Positions 14,301 through 33,091 of a DNA stretch of 64,000 nt are shown here, one piece after another. The stretch lies in contig OX387200.1 of assembly GCA_947561715.1 (NCBI GenBank), positions 5,334,501-5,398,500 on the forward strand, in the 5' to 3' direction. The notes beneath the pieces are model-generated. The model was not told the DNA's origin. It searched no databases and was given only the letters and a program-made list of their open reading frames with translations. The position numbers were made by a program, and so were the translations under genes. Positions within the stretch are counted from its first letter, which is position 1; each line of letters begins with the position of its first letter. The DNA is from Ascidia mentula (taxonomy: Eukaryota; Chordata; Ascidiacea; Phlebobranchia; Ascidiidae).

Positions 14301-17300
14301 GGGTTGGGTTGTACATTAGAAGTGCAGAGGTTCATAAACAAGACAGGGAGAACTGGTTATTTGAGTGTTAATCCTGTAGTTCCTCCTTATCGTCATAAGT
14401 CCTGCTTTTAATCTCTTGTGCCCGTTTCTCTTAAACTAAGTAACATAGATAAGATACAAGATTTCCTATGTGGCCTTGGCCTGACGTGCGACAAATATGC
14501 CATGTTATGCAGCTGGCATGGTTTAAGCCCTTTGGTGTACATATGACTGTTGATTAACATATCTAGTGTTCATGCACGAGGATGGAAGGACATGGAAACT
14601 TAAAGCTATAACGAAACAGCAACCTATCACCAATAAACAAATTAGGTGCACAGATACATACTTCTTATAGAAATGTCGACAAACCAACACTAAATGTACA
14701 TAGATAGTGGGCAACAACGTCAACAGGACCTTGTTCCTCAATCGTCACAGGAGGCAAATGAGACAACCTACTTGTGTACCCATCCCAGTGTTATTTGAAG
14801 AGTGAAACCCAGCACAAACGTCATTCAATTTACGACCCTAAAGCGGATGAGTGCCATCGGCTAAGTTGTTGTTATGGTGGTTGCCGCAATAACACCACCA
14901 GATAGTGTTATTGCGCTGGGAATACAAACAAGACCTTCTGCACGTACTTTCGATACTCCCAATAACTCCAAACTGTTAATTAAAATGCTGCAACGGAATG
15001 CCACAGCAAACAAACAGCTTGGTTTGAAACAGTTTCACAACGATACGAATAAAACGACAAACAGGAATATTATATTAACGTTTAAGCAAAACGTTTTGTG
15101 GTTATGCAAAGCAGCTGTATATCTACTATGGCTTCATTGCGTTACTGCGGTCAAGGTCCCCTCAGAGACTAAGTTCGATTACAGCATGATTACGTCAGCT
15201 GACAACCAAGGCGGATGTCAGACCCAGAAGTAAAACTGCGGTTGGCAGTGCGTGCTCATATTTGGCAAGCTTGCTTCGGTTTGGAAACCGCGTGGTTGGC
15301 TTCGGGCTGTTGCAGAGAGAATAGTTCCCCAGCAAGAAGCCACACTTGTCTGTCTGGATTTGTCATTAGTCAGTAGGTTATTTCCTCCAATAAGATACGG
15401 ATGAAAACACAACCCATACGGCCTTCGTTTCAAACTGTGATACTTGATGTTATGTTTTTTCAGTGTTGACCAATAAAGCAAGCAGCAAAACCTTTGCAAT
15501 AAATGGCTACAGGCCAGACAACATCGCCCAAATGCAAAAATCATTGTCAACAACCAACACGAGTTGATCAGTAGTAATCAGCAATTGCGGTAAAATCACA
15601 TGACGTTTGCACACACCATAAACACGTACGCCGTGATTTGGTAAGTCATCTCCGAAAGACTACAATACCCAGGAGGCGAAACAGGGAGCCGAATATGTCA
15701 AATAGCTTTTTCAACTTACGTATTTCCAACCAAGGGTGGTCTTGCAGCATTTGCAGAATATGTCACATACGGCGTGCATTCCAGTGAGCAACAATCGCTC
15801 TTCCGGTGTCCCGCTGTCCACATTCACCCTGGTAGAAGAAAACAAAGACACTAAATTAACTAGCGCTAGCAGAAAAAATACTTGGGTGAAAATATCAGGA
15901 ACAACCTAGCTACGTCTATCGACCCCGGATACGAAGAGATCCACTTTTGTAGGCTTGTCAAACACCATATAATTACAGCCTCTTTGTTCAGTGACAAGCA
16001 TACGTACAGGTTAAATTATTGATTTTTTTGCCCTGGCAGAGCAGGCGGAATATCGTATCGGAGAAAGCAACCTTAGCCAGCAGCGATGGTCGTCGATTTG
16101 AATTTTGAGAAATTGAACATATAATGTCGGTCGATAGGCATAATTAGACTAGAACCAAGCCTTTATGCGCTGCCAAAAACATGCCCCATCCACAGTTTTC
16201 AGGGAATATACGCGACAAACGCGTCATGTATACGTGTACCACTGTACATTAATCGATTGGTGGAAATTTAAGGACGCTTTGCAGTTATGCGGTTGTGTCG
16301 GGTTTTGAGATTTCCTGTCGTGAAACAGTTCACCGCTTTTAAAGAGTCAACTTTTTGATGAGTCAAAAAACGTGTTTTTCGAGATCGCATAGCAGGGTAA
16401 AAACACAGTGGGAGCACTACTTAAAACTTAACTGGCCATTCTGTAACACATTCCGAACTATAAAATCAAGCGTAATTTCAAAAACTGTCGGTGAACTTTC
16501 TATTCCACTCCACCGTCAACCGTCAGGCCACAAAGAAACGGCCCAACCAGCACTCAAAAGTAAGCGCGCCAAAAGCGATTTCTGCCACTCAAAGTCGCGG
16601 GCACTTGAGACAATAGCAGAAAAACGTGCGCCACTTCCGACGAGAGTTCTGGGTGCCAAGGCGATGGCATATATTAAGCGGACGTGACTGTACACGATTG
16701 CCAAAGGCTACGATACGCATGTGTTGGGTGCACGACTGTGTCTGGCAGCACTGCATGGAAAATACGACACACGGTGACCACTACTTTATGTTACACATCT
16801 GAGGCACAGTGCTGTGTGCTTTGTTCTCAAGCAATCTTGTAAGGTTGGTAGATTAGAAGACACACAATCGCAAAACCATAACAACAAAAATGTGTTTGCA
16901 TTCAACAGTAAGTTTGCACATTTATGAGCAACTTGTTTACACAAACAAGCACACAATAAGTTAGTCACAGTATTGTGTGAACAAAACTGATTTCAATAAA
17001 ATCAAGAGTTATGTTAAATAGTGGTAACTGCATGATGTTATCATTGTTGTGGCAGTTGTTGTAACAGGGCAAAGACTGCACCAGAAGTGTGATGCAGTGT
17101 AACCCATGCAGTTGCAATTTCCTGTTGTCAATACAGCGATGGCCATACACAACATACCAACTATAAGCAGACAAACATAGTGGGTTAAACCATACAAGCA
17201 CAACTACTGGGACGTTTACACATCTTTTCATCCGTTATCTGTTTTTTATAGCAGCTTTATGCATGTCAAAAACAATACTTTGTACGAAATACCTCACACT

Positions 17301-18295
17301 TCTCATGTGGTAAACATGGGTCACAATGGTTTTTGTTTATTGGCAGAATTACAAAATAGGTAAACCATATTTCAAAAGTCCAAACCCTACAACATTTAGC
17401 CACCACTTGTATGACAGATTTTGCAAAACACAAGTAGAATATTGTTCAAAGGATTACAACTATGCACTGATCAATAAACAGGCTTAGTTAGTATCAGCAA
17501 AACAAATCTTTGGAATGAAAGATTGACATATAACAGTAATTAGGGAGCAGGTGGGTCTACAAGCTAGCAACCACATATATCTTTATAAATAGATAGCATG
17601 AGGGGGTAATGTGTTTCTTTATTATAATATGATGGTATGTTAATTAAAATTAGAACTACAATATTTAAAAAGGGGAAAAAAATAACAGTTAGTGCTTTAT
17701 CATCAAATTATGCTGCCTTAATGAACCATTGCATATGACATCTTTTTTCAATTAGGACTTCTGAAATGAAATGTGTTGAGGGCCACAGCACGGAAACATG
17801 CCACGAAATGCTTAGTTAGTTATGCTACTCATAACCCAATAATAAAAAAAAATTCATAACTGTACAAACAATCACAGTAGTACATTAGCTGTGTGTGATT
17901 CAAACTTTTGGTGTTGTTAAGCCACAAAAAAGGTACTTACACATCATCAAACAGGTATGCTCTTCCTTGACTGCCTTGAAATGACTGAAAGAAAAAGAAA
18001 AACTTAAGATCGTACTGTAAAGTAGGTAGTGAATGTTAAAGAGTCACATAGCGTAAACAAAGAGTTGGAGACATGAAAAAGTTCAACGGTTTAAATTCCA
18101 GCGAATTCACAACAACATCAACAAAAGAAAAGGGTTGTAAGCAACTTTAGTGCTGCTCAGGGCATCAACAATGAACTATCAAATTACCTTGGAAATCAAT
18201 GCTGCGTGCCCAGCTAAGTGTGCACGACAGTGAACACAGCTATATGTTCTTCGGTGGCAGTCGGGACTCAAATAGTCTTGAAACGTCTTCACCAT
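8382..18295 (-). CDS. YPEL: Yippee-like zinc-binding protein (YPEL1-4 type)
   Basis: Four exons on the minus strand: 18295-18188, 17984-17941, 15828-15720 and 8471-8382, giving 116 residues (vertebrate YPEL1-4 are about 119-127). Junction phases are 0, 2 and 0, with gtaag-type donors. The Yippee zinc signature C-X2-C-X52-C-X2-C is exact: Cys20/Cys23 and Cys76/Cys79. Family-diagnostic stretches are [54 protein letters not shown] and a C-terminal KDNGWS. YPEL proteins are small, highly conserved nuclear and centrosomal proteins, and several family members associate with CTLH E3 ligase complexes; the biochemical role is still poorly defined. The ATG at 18295-18293 is chosen because it puts VKTFQDYL in the usual place. 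One oddity is an extra Cys (Cys78) inside the second zinc knuckle. Intron 3 is 7.2 kb and intron 2 is 2.1 kb, unusual against the compact genes nearby. Transcribed divergently from coronin. Confidence 0.95.
8472..15719. other. Long intron 3 of the YPEL gene
   Basis: 7,248 bases between the third and last YPEL exons. No nested gene was recognised. It contains a decayed hammerhead ribozyme (9513-9565, + strand) and TGACGTCA octamers at 11082, 11926, 12340 and 13999. Open frames around 10027-10362, 10872-11267 and 14874-15233 have no recognisable motif. Confidence 0.6.
9513..9565 (+). ncRNA. Decayed hammerhead ribozyme copy (probably inactive)
   Basis: Aligns base by base with the intact hammerhead at 33819-33871. 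The left arm of stem I is AGCTGCA (9513-9519). The core reads CTAATGA instead of CTGATGA. Stem II is GACT/GGTC. The second core box is AAAA instead of GAAA. Stem III is CAG/CTG with loop TGAACAT, followed by CA and TGC. Loss of the invariant core guanines (G5 and G12 in hammerhead numbering) and of the right half of stem I predicts no activity. The preceding bases (acaccaagctgcac) are shared with the intact copy, so the two are relics of one repeated element. Confidence 0.6.
15829..17940. other. Intron 2 of the YPEL gene
   Basis: 2,112 bases of AT-rich sequence with no exon or RNA recognised. The plus-strand open frame at 16355-16687 (110 codons) is serine- and lysine-rich with no family likeness and is judged chance. 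Confidence 0.6.
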
Positions 18296-21200
18296 ATTTG
18301 CTGCAAACGTGACGCGCTATCGTATGCAAATGGACAGATGCAGCTTTTGGATTTTTTGTTCAGCAAACTCTTCAGACAAACCGTTTTGTTATCAACAAAC
18401 TACTTTTTGCATCAGCAAATTACTAGTGTAACTACCTGCAGGTAAAAAGGCACTTAACTTTAAGGTAACTAATTGCAATAGCCTACCAATTGCGGGACGA
18501 CAGGTTAAAAGTGCTGGTAACGTCTCACGATTTCCTGCATTGCACTGCAGTAAATTAGCAACACTACTGCACGATTAGGAAAAAAGCGTTGAACAATAAT
18601 TTAACCTACAGACGTGCCTTGTGAAGAGATATTCGGACCAGCTGATAACGAGCGCAACAGTTCAGACAGCGCAACGCTGTGTCTTCAACCAAAGCACAAA
18701 TAAAGTCGTTGCAGAGAACGTAGCCCGACAATAACACTCGAATGCGATAATCACGTGGACACGACGAGCAGTTCTTTGTACCCGCGCGCTCGCGCGTTCT
18801 CTTTTATATGTTGCTCAGGGTGCAGTGCTCTATGCGATCGAGAGCCACTCCTTCCATTTCTTTCATTCTCTTTTCTTACATACGCGATCAGCTGAAACGA
18901 AACGATTGGTCGATCCTCACTACTAGTTTGGGAGGCGTTTCTTTTATTTTCATCAGCTGTTTTCTTCGCACGCTTCGCCAACTCTCTCAGGCAACCGATA
19001 TCAACACGGGCGAACTTGCTGGGCAAGTGCGGAAGCAGCACTTTGGGTTTATGCGCGATACAATTGCGCCACTGTTCATTATCGCGAACAGTTTTGTATG
19101 TCGCAATTTTTCTACGTAATTATCGCACAAAACACATAAACAGGCAGTTACGAGAGAGTGAGCGCCTGGCGTCAGCAAAAAATGTTTTATTCGCTTTAAT
19201 TCTTCTTACTCTAACGTAGACTTCTTTTTCAATTAACACAAAGCAAAATGCAATTACTCTTACTGATGTAACTATATTAACCAATAGCTACTAAAAACAC
19301 GTTTAGGTTACTGCATTTGACAATACTGAATTCATTTCAAAACGGTAGTCAGAGGAGACCCATGTACCATATTTCACTGGATTACATGAGAACCGCTCCT
19401 AGTTACCTGGCTATGTATATTTGAGGATGTTACCTACCCTATTCAAAACCAAGAGCTAACACACAAGTCACTCGGCCTACCATAGGCTCAAGGGTGCACG
19501 TACAGGTTTGGCAAATTTTACTGCATTTCCTCGTCGATGCGTATTTGCTCATGAGTTTTGTCTTCGTTTGGAAAAATAAAAGATATACCACAGAATATAC
19601 ACCAGAAACTACCAAAACACACCATTTTGGAAAAAAAAACACCCACAAACCAACATAAGATACAGTGCACACTGTCCACTTTCCCGTAGACCCACACGCA
19701 GCACACAGACTGTGCTAAACAAAGCCGCTTGGTGAACGCCACATGGCAAAGCACAGGAGAAAAAACGCAATCCAAAAAGCATAAACGGAATCAGGCGAAC
19801 AAAGAGCAGGCTGTGTTTCCACATGGCCGTTGTTACGGCACAACGGGCTGGTGACGCAGGGCTGGCTGTGGTTCTTATTCGTTTTGTGACGCAAGACAAA
19901 TATTGAATAGAAACGCATGGACTTATTCGAGGGACCCTAACTTAACATCCTAAAGAGTACATTATTTGCAAAAAAAAGATCAATGCGAACGTTGCAAAAC
20001 ATGTTCACTGGTTGTGTTCAATGCTAAAAAAGTAGGCATAACGAAAACGACAAACAACTCAAATAATACAATATCCTCGTACAACTCAAAATGTTTAGCG
20101 ACAAGCACTTCAAAACCGCCGACCTCTACCACCAATTTTCATGATGATTGGGTATTACTTACCTGAATGTCAAATAACGTGGGATCTGTCGAATCGTCCA
20201 ATGCGGGTCAAGTCAAGGTGTTAATAACCTTCATGAAGGTCAGGACATGACAATGAAGGCAAAATTTAGCGATAAGTAAGAGATCTCACCATTAGCGCTA
20301 AGGCATCCCAGCCAAATGAATTATTCAGAGCAATACACAACCCCATGACTTTATGACCTGTAAAGTCTCTTTTTCACTGAGGCACGTCATCCATATGGCG
20401 TATGAAAATGATTGCTCTTGCGCGCGGCAATCGATGGAATATTTAGCCGCTAGAAATCTAAACCAATACTAGTGCACTACGGTATTCGTTTTAATTGGCA
20501 TATGTTTGAAAAGGTTTATAACCTTCAAAGCCATCTTGGACAGACATGCAAGAAAACAGGCCAGACCGGTCAGGCGTTACGCGGATTATTGTCACACCTA
20601 AATGGTCCTCCGCGGTAATAAATGCCCCGTATGAAGGCTGTTTCCGTTCTACCTAATGTGCGGTCAGTCCTCCTTTTGATGCGGTTGCCTGTCAGTAAGT
20701 CAACAATTACAGGCCTTTAGCGACCTTGCGGTCATTGGGTGTGTCCAAGTTGCACTGGAACACTTTATTGTCAACATAGTGCATTTGAATAAACCAGTGC
20801 TGGTTAGCCAGGTGTGACAGTTCTGTCTCTAGGGGGGTGCAGTTAGTCCTAAATCTTCAGATTTGTTTTTTCAAAAATATCAGATTAACCCTATCTCAAA
20901 ACCACATGTGCCAAGGATCGTATGTGTCTATAACTGTAGGTGGTGATTCAAAGGATTATATCCACTCATGTGTTCTTTAATTTACTCATTAGTACCTCAC
21001 CTGCGGTGTATGTGCGATTTTATCCGAAACAAAAAGATTTTGCACTATGTTTAGTGTATTACTAGATACGTGTGGTGCTTGAAACCGTCGAGAACATTTG
21101 TATTTTAAACAAATTGCTGTCAATGCGTTTTGATTTGCTGTCGCTCTCATGAAATGGATCATATTGTACTGGGTTTACTCGTTAACTCTACCTGGCGGAA

Positions 21201-22586
21201 GTATTTTCGCAAGCAGAAAGTGATGCGGAAACCAGAAACATATTTAAATTCTTAAACACCAAAGTTGTCTGATTTAATTATTAAATGTATTTGTTGGTTA
21301 TCTTTTTTTTTATTCATTTGTTTATTTTGCCCCCGCGAACACAAATTGAAACACATTATATTTGAGCAAATACTGGAGTTAAAGCTGTAAGGGTGTGGGC
21401 AAGGAGACGCTGAAATAACACGAGGGTTTTCAAAGTCAAGCGCTCCTTGAGGTCTATTATCTTGTTACAATGTTTACTTAAACAGTGGTATGACCATTTA
21501 CGATCAAGTCCTTTTTCGAGATAAGTTTCCTACTAATCTGTATGCGATCTGTATACTTCTCTTAAATCCCTGTAATTTAAAAAAAGCATAACAACAATAG
21601 CCGAAACAGCCTTGACGGACAGGGGCAGCTGTAATTTTGCCTATTTAATTTTTAGGCACAATAGACAGGATAAAAATTTTTAGGCTCAATAGATAGGTCA
21701 AGTTTTGTAACCGAAGTGACATAGACGTTAATTTCCGATTGACTGAATTAAATGTAACCAATACGAGAATGTAAATGTTTTCAACCAAAAATTTTTATTC
21801 AGCGACTGCATGTCGGGTTAGCATTTTCCCCATGTGGAATAAATTTCTGTTTTCTAGTCCACCAGGAAATAAATTGTCACAAGGTGACAGTAAAGAACAC
21901 CGGTGCAGTTTTAAATCATTAATTTATAAGAGGTGCGTTGAAAGGTCTTGAAAATACAGGGCGAAATGTAATTCTTTTAAAAAACTATTGGTTAAAAGAA
22001 ACTAGGCGTTAAAAGAGAGGTGGTATGCTTTATGGATTAGGGGGCAACCAGACTTCGGAAATGCGGATTGCGACGCATGGCCGGTAACACCAAATGCGGA
22101 AAACACGAATGACTCGTTCTGCTTCGCTGAGCTCTATATAGTTCAGGAACGCCTTTCTCCGGTATCGTCGAAGTGGTCTTTAGATTCTTGTGAGCGGCGA
22201 TTACACCGAGTTAGACTTAAACCAAGTGGTTTATTATTCTGTAATTTTTAGAGACCTTTTAAGTAACATTAATGTAGAATTGTATGACCTTTATACGTTG
22301 CTGTAAGTTGTAACATACGTAAAAATAAGTTAGTGTGTTTTCAGCATAGCAGGTGGCAGCGATTTAAACCAAAAAATAATTGCCTGATAATATGAATGAA
22401 ATAGTCAAAAACACAATTTATTTTGACATTATATTTTGGCAACTATAAACATAAATGCGTTTAACCAGACCTTGGTTTTTATGCTTTTGTATAGGTATCA
22501 CTTGTTTTTTTCCATTAGCAAACTTCCAGCTAAAGCCATGGAACATCTTCATTTTTTTTATCAATGGTAAAGTGAATTTTTTTTCA
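18296..22586. other. Divergent intergenic region between YPEL and coronin
   Basis: About 4.3 kb upstream of both genes, so it should contain both promoters. No clear TATA box was pinned down for either gene. It holds a short degenerate direct repeat (21650-21700). No gene was recognised; open frames at 18751-19119 and 19439-19918 lack family features. Confidence 0.5.
21650..21700. repeat. Degenerate tandem pair
   Basis: The unit tttttaggcacaatagacag is followed about 30 bases later by tttttaggctcaatagatag (18 of 20 identical). Small local duplication in intergenic DNA. Confidence 0.55.
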
Positions 22587-22587
22587 G
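22577..22587 (+). promoter_or_regulatory. Splice-acceptor-like site in the coronin 5' leader
   Basis: A run of eight T followed by cag ends at 22587, 52 bases before the coronin ATG. It has the form of a 3' splice acceptor and could end a 5' UTR intron, or serve as a trans-splice acceptor if this is a spliced-leader-using animal. No matching 5' donor was identified. Confidence 0.4.
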
Positions 22588-22627
22588 GAATATCTTTTTA
22601 GGTGATTAGAAATCTTTCCTGGAGTAA

Positions 22628-27614
<4,987 letters not shown>

Positions 27615-30600
27615 TGGGCAGGATGGATAGAAAAGAGTTATCACAGTAAACACCCCTTCCATAATGTTGGTTCTAAATGATTATGCGTTGTTTTAAATGC
27701 AGAAACAAACTCCCGTCTTGCTACTTGCTTTACACAGATTCTGCATTTATTTCTACTGCGGCAAACCAGTGCTAGCCGCCTCTCGCACCCAATCACCCCC
27801 CCCCCCCACTGTTCACCCCAATGGGAAATCCCCTAAAGGGTTCCGGGGGTCTCTATGTGCCTGTAATCCCTCCCCAGTCCTCAGCACTTGCGCAATTCCT
27901 GACCCAGTGCGTTTAACCCTTATTACAGCCATTTTTGTAAAGTTTTCGCAGCATTTACTACTGCTAACCCTTTAGTTTTACCAAACCCTGTATGATTTTG
28001 AACCCACATTGCTTTACGTTATCTTTATCAAGAGTAAATTGTTGTAAATACTTCCCATCGCATCTTGTCGAAGAGGACCTCACCGATCAAACGTGTGTCA
28101 TCACATCACAGTTAATAGAGCAAATTCGCCAACCATCGGCTGATTTCGAACTCGACGGAATGTATAACAAAATCTGACATTATAATCGTTTGCTCAATTA
28201 TCCAAAAAATCAGCACACTCGTCGCTCAAAATATCTGCTTTCGATGATCTTAATTTCCTTGCTGTTAATTCAGTCAATATAAGTTCGTGTGTCCTGTATA
28301 ACTCCTGTGAATGCATCTCGCCTGCCGCCATAGCCTATGATCCGTCCGCATAAGGGCGCTCGAGGTGGTTCACCATATACCGAAATCTTTCGTGCGCGGT
28401 TTTTGTTTCCAGCGGTTGATTGCGTTCTCATCGCCGGGCATTCCCCATCGTATTTGCGCGTGGCCAAAATACACGAAAACATTAAAATGCGCGTCAAGTG
28501 AAAATATCCCGTCTTTTCTGCGCCTTATTTAGCTCGACTCTAACTGTTCGCTTGCACTATTAACAGAAACGCGCTTTCTTCGTTACGCGTAACAATAATT
28601 TCCGTTTTGTGACGTCATGGAAGTTGAGAGTTCCAACTAAAACCTACTGCCCGGACGGCATATCGAGATTAAAATGAAAATTCCTTCGTAGATTTTTATG
28701 TCCGTGTGTTGTGTGTGTTGTCTCGTGACGTACAGTAGTAGCATGGTGACGTCACAGACAATCGATGAATACGTCACTGACGCCTGGCCACCTTCGCACT
28801 TAATTGGAACCAAACGAACAACCTCCGGCTGCAATTTCAAACCTACATTGTCAAATTTGATTTATCCCAACTGATTATGCAGTAAAACAAAAAAATCCTA
28901 TGTGTGGTGACATCACAAAGACAGTGTTTTGTTACAATGGCGACCACGCGAATGGCTCCCCCTGCGTACAGTTGTGTATTCGGCTGCACTGTCTCCACAA
29001 CTTTTCTCTCTATATTTTATATTTACTCAAGGCGTCCGCGATGGCAGATATCGTGTACATTTGGTGAATTAATAAAACTGCAACCGGAGTGGTATTGTTT
29101 TATGTACTAGCAGGCGCAGCAGCCTATAAACTAGATGCAACAACAACAGCTGTGTTGTAAACCCGATTTTTGCTGCCTAAAACGCTGTTAGCAAGATGGT
29201 TCTAATTCATGAGTACACTTGCTTTGTGGTGAAAGTCTTCGGCTAATACAATTTTTGGGCATTCATAACGATAATAACAGTTGTTTATCCGACCAAAATT
29301 ATTCCCAAGTTCAAAATTGAGTGGAAAAAGAGTTTTAAGCTTGAATAAATGAACTACTTTGTACTAAAAATTACGGGTAAGAAACACTTTCCCATAAATA
29401 AGGCTTCACCAATAAAGCCAAACCTTAGGGGGCGCTAGGTGGTAGTGCATGGGTAGGCCGACTTGTACGAAAAACGCAAAAAAATCTTTTGATGCAGCCT
29501 GCACCAGAAAAAGGGGCCTTTCACTCGAATACGAATAAAAAAGCGTAATTCACATGATCCGAAGTACATTTCTTCAAAGATATTTTGATAAACTTTCAAC
29601 AACCCAGCCCAACGACCTCTAACCTTTGCACCGGTTTAACATTGGCACTTTTTTCATGGAACACAATCAATATTAAGCACTGACTGGATTTAAGTGAGGT
29701 ACCGTATTTCCTCGATTGTAGGCCGAGGCTTATAAGTTTTTTACCCTACCGTTTGTGATGCTTCACAATCGAGTGTGGCTTACATTATTTAATGTCACGG
29801 CCATATTTTGTCTGCGGCTCTGCGTTTTAATGAAATTTACCATCAACTCACTCTATCGTACCATTACGCTTTATTGCCCAATGTCGTCAGCGTATCTGAC
29901 AATTTTAAACGACAGACTTGTTCTCGACTTTTGTTGTAGGGCACCTAAGTTTGCCATCAACATTTACGTGCGGCTTACATTCGAGTAAATGCGGTACCTG
30001 GTTTGGATGCTGCGAACGTGAGGCTTGTGATCCTTACAACTAATAGTTTAGGACCACGAAGTTAGAAATGACTTACGAACTGGTCTGCAGCCCAGTATTG
30101 CTGATCTCTGGTCAAGCCTGACAGCGCAAAGAAGCATGACCTGCCGTAATTAATTGAGCAGCATCTTGACACGAAAGACAACATTATGACGCAATAGGTA
30201 ATACAATTGTGTCAATACTACTACTTGTGGAATTAACAATTGTTGGCATAAATTTTATGTCTAAATATGTTGATATACATGATCACAGCACGCAACACTT
30301 GTATTTACGCCGTATGACGCTTCTGTTTTAGTCGTTGCACAACCGGATTTCGTGTCTGATGGCACCCTTTTACCATGTAATCTTGAGGATAATTATACCC
30401 AAAAACGTATTTTGCTTATTTATGTCATCAAAATCCCTAGTTTTATTCGGGCTAGATTGAGCCCTTTAGGGTCTCTAAGCACTTTTGACTTTGGTAACCC
30501 ATAAATGCACAATTGGTTGATCCAACCCAGTTCACAACCAATCGCTTTAACATACATAGCGCGATAATCTCTTTATTACTCAATTCTCATATGCATTATT

Positions 30601-33091
30601 ATCAGGGTTTAAAGTTAAAAAAATATCTTACCGGGACGATTGAATTTACAGGAAAAAATAAACCATTTTGCTTTCATATATTATAAGTGAGATTTTCCAA
30701 ATAAGTGAATAGGGTTTACAAAATTTAAGTTTATCATACCAATTTGAGACATACCAGCACATCGTTCCGGTATTCTTTCAACACTGCTTATGTCGTTATA
30801 AACAAAATGTTTGAGTGTTTTAGCTAGAGCACAGCAGAAAAGTGGCCCAAAGGATATTTCGTAAAATTTAATGATCCAAAACAGGTTTAGTTTCGGCCCA
30901 CTTACGAGTCTTGATTCAGTTCCGGTTTCGGGTTCACCCAGATTACAAAGTATTGGTTCAGACTAAACCACCTTGCTATGTTGAACATTATAATGTAACC
31001 CTCACTGCTTGATCAGAAAACTCGACAGCGGTTAGGTATGACACCACTTTCATTACGCGACGCAAAAACTCAGCCAAAACTCACCGGTTTGTTCTCGGCT
31101 AAATGTCCACTGAGGTACAAAACCAAACTCGCCATGTGTCGCATAGTTTTAATGTTTTAGCTTGTGTAGTGAGGAAATAGCACACGGAAAGTAAATGTAC
31201 TAGAAAAAATCAACAACCGTTCAGGACAAAACAACAGAAGTGGTTTCCTTGTTCCAACATAAACGAAAAACGCCCTATACGGCGACGCGTGCGTGATCAC
31301 GTGATCGCTAAAATTGCAAATCAAACGCACAGGGGAAACACTAAAACAGCGATTCTGTCACGTTGTGTGAGCACAAACCAGAAGACAGTAAATTTAGCAT
31401 AAATTTGTAATCTGCGAAAACAGCCACGCAAGGGCGCCAACGCGACTGCGCGATATTTACAGAGTTCACATAATCAACACATAATTCTCGACGCGCTGTT
31501 TGTGCATAGTTTTTTTTCTAGAAAAAGTTAGAAGCGGCTTGACGTCGAACGCGAAACAACGCTTCTTTGAGTTTGGACGGGATGACGTCACGTGGATGCA
31601 GGGTACGGCGATTTTTTGCTTATCCAGCAAAGTTACGCTGACGCTGCCGATGCAAATTGCAGATACGACAAAAGGTTTGGTTTTGCATCTGAATTGTGCG
31701 AAACAGGACAGACGTATCAACCGTAATACATCAGTAAAATATCAGTAAAAATATACACTTTTAAACGTAGGCCTTGATTTGCTTGTGTGGTGTTGGAAAA
31801 ATGCGAAAACAAAAGAACCCAAATGGAAAAATGATCGTATATCATACTTGAATCATGCATTCCAATGAGCACTGAGAAAGGTTGGACCTGAAAACAATTT
31901 TCTTTGTATGCTTTTATGTCACAAGAAAAGGGTTCAACAGCTGACACTTCACAAAGTTAGGAAATAACATCTTATACTCAGTAAAGCGAAAAAGGGAATT
32001 CGTAACCTTGTGGATGTACACAATGGTGTACAGTTTTTCGAAACCAACACAAGTTTTCGGCCGATCCACTGAAAACGTAACACGAGAGAAATTAGAATGC
32101 AATTCAGCTCGCTGCTTTAAACATAACCTTCTGTACAACATTGCGATAGGCCAAAAAATTGGCAATTATGTTTTTGCATTTTTACGTTGCATTGTGAAAG
32201 ATGCAGTGTGTACGTTCTGCACTATGGCGCGTAGATCATGCACGAATCTACAGTATTAGGCTCTTGCCTTTCTCCGTGCGAAATATGTAAGCGCACGCAG
32301 AAAAAACGACGTAATCCAGTGCAAAATTTTATCCGGTGCAAACTCGCATTGAAAATGCCGGAACGCTATGCTGAAAACGAATATGGAATCATAAAAGCAC
32401 TTGTGATGAGTAAAGTACTAGCAGAACACAAGTTATCTGCAATACCACGAGTCGTGCTTCACCGAAACAGACCGACAAACTAAACAAATTCCCGCCCCGC
32501 CTAAACGTGTAGAAATTCTTTTAGTTATTTAACCTTTTAACGCTCCAAAAGTATGGCTTTTTTGCAATGTGATCAATGCGGTCTGTAATGCTGCTTTATA
32601 TTCAATTAAAGTCCATTTTCTTCGGAATGTTCTTACTTACTGCTTGCAATAAACAACACAATTTGTTCCACACAACAAATCAGTGAAAACGTGCCCCAAG
32701 TTTTTTCAAAATACGACTTGATTCACTGTTGCATCAGCGCGCTAAATGCAAGAGCAACGATTCAGGTAGTCTAAAAAAAGCCTCCGGCGACTCAATAAGA
32801 TCGTTACGTCATAGGCTTCGTTTACGTCATAGCTCTACACGTCGCAAACATAAGGGCTCGGTTATACTGTAGTGGGCGGCAACAGCAACGTGCATAATGA
32901 TTCGCCACGAGGGGGCGCTCTCGAGCCGAGACAGGGTCGGCACTTATACACACTTGGTTTGTGTGCATGAGGGGACAAACATATGACAAACAAGAAACAG
33001 TTGATCGAGAAGCAATTGTTATCGTAGAAGTCGTGCGTCACAGTGACAAGAAGCAAAGCGAGAAGAAATGCATATAAAATCATCGCGCCGC
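27615..33091. other. Intergenic, between convergent coronin and glycosyltransferase genes
   Basis: 5.5 kb that should hold the 3' UTRs of both genes. It contains a run of 12 C near 27786-27797, a TA-flanked MITE at 29702-29994, and TGACGTCA octamers at 28610, 28747 and 31583. Open frames at 27992-28177, 28270-28497, 31466-31748 and 32008-32483 overlap on both strands and show no family motif. Confidence 0.5.
29702..29994. mobile_element. MITE with about 25-bp terminal inverted repeats and TA target site
   Basis: The left end CCGTATTTCCTCGATTGTA and the right end, read on the other strand, CCGCATTTACTCGAATGTA match at about 21 of 25 positions over the full arms. A TA dinucleotide flanks both ends (29700-29701 and 29995-29996), as for Tc1/mariner-type insertions. 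No transposase can be encoded in 293 bp. An internal copy of the terminal motif (caatcgagtgtggcttacat, near 29763) suggests a nested or rearranged structure. Confidence 0.65.

Noticed and set aside
16355..16687. 110-codon plus-strand open frame in YPEL intron 2
   Set aside because: No recognisable domain or splice partners; could not be supported as a nested gene.
18940..18960. TTTC ... TCATCAG on + strand (minus-strand hammerhead-like boxes)
   Set aside because: The eight bases between the boxes cannot form stem II, so no ribozyme fold is possible.
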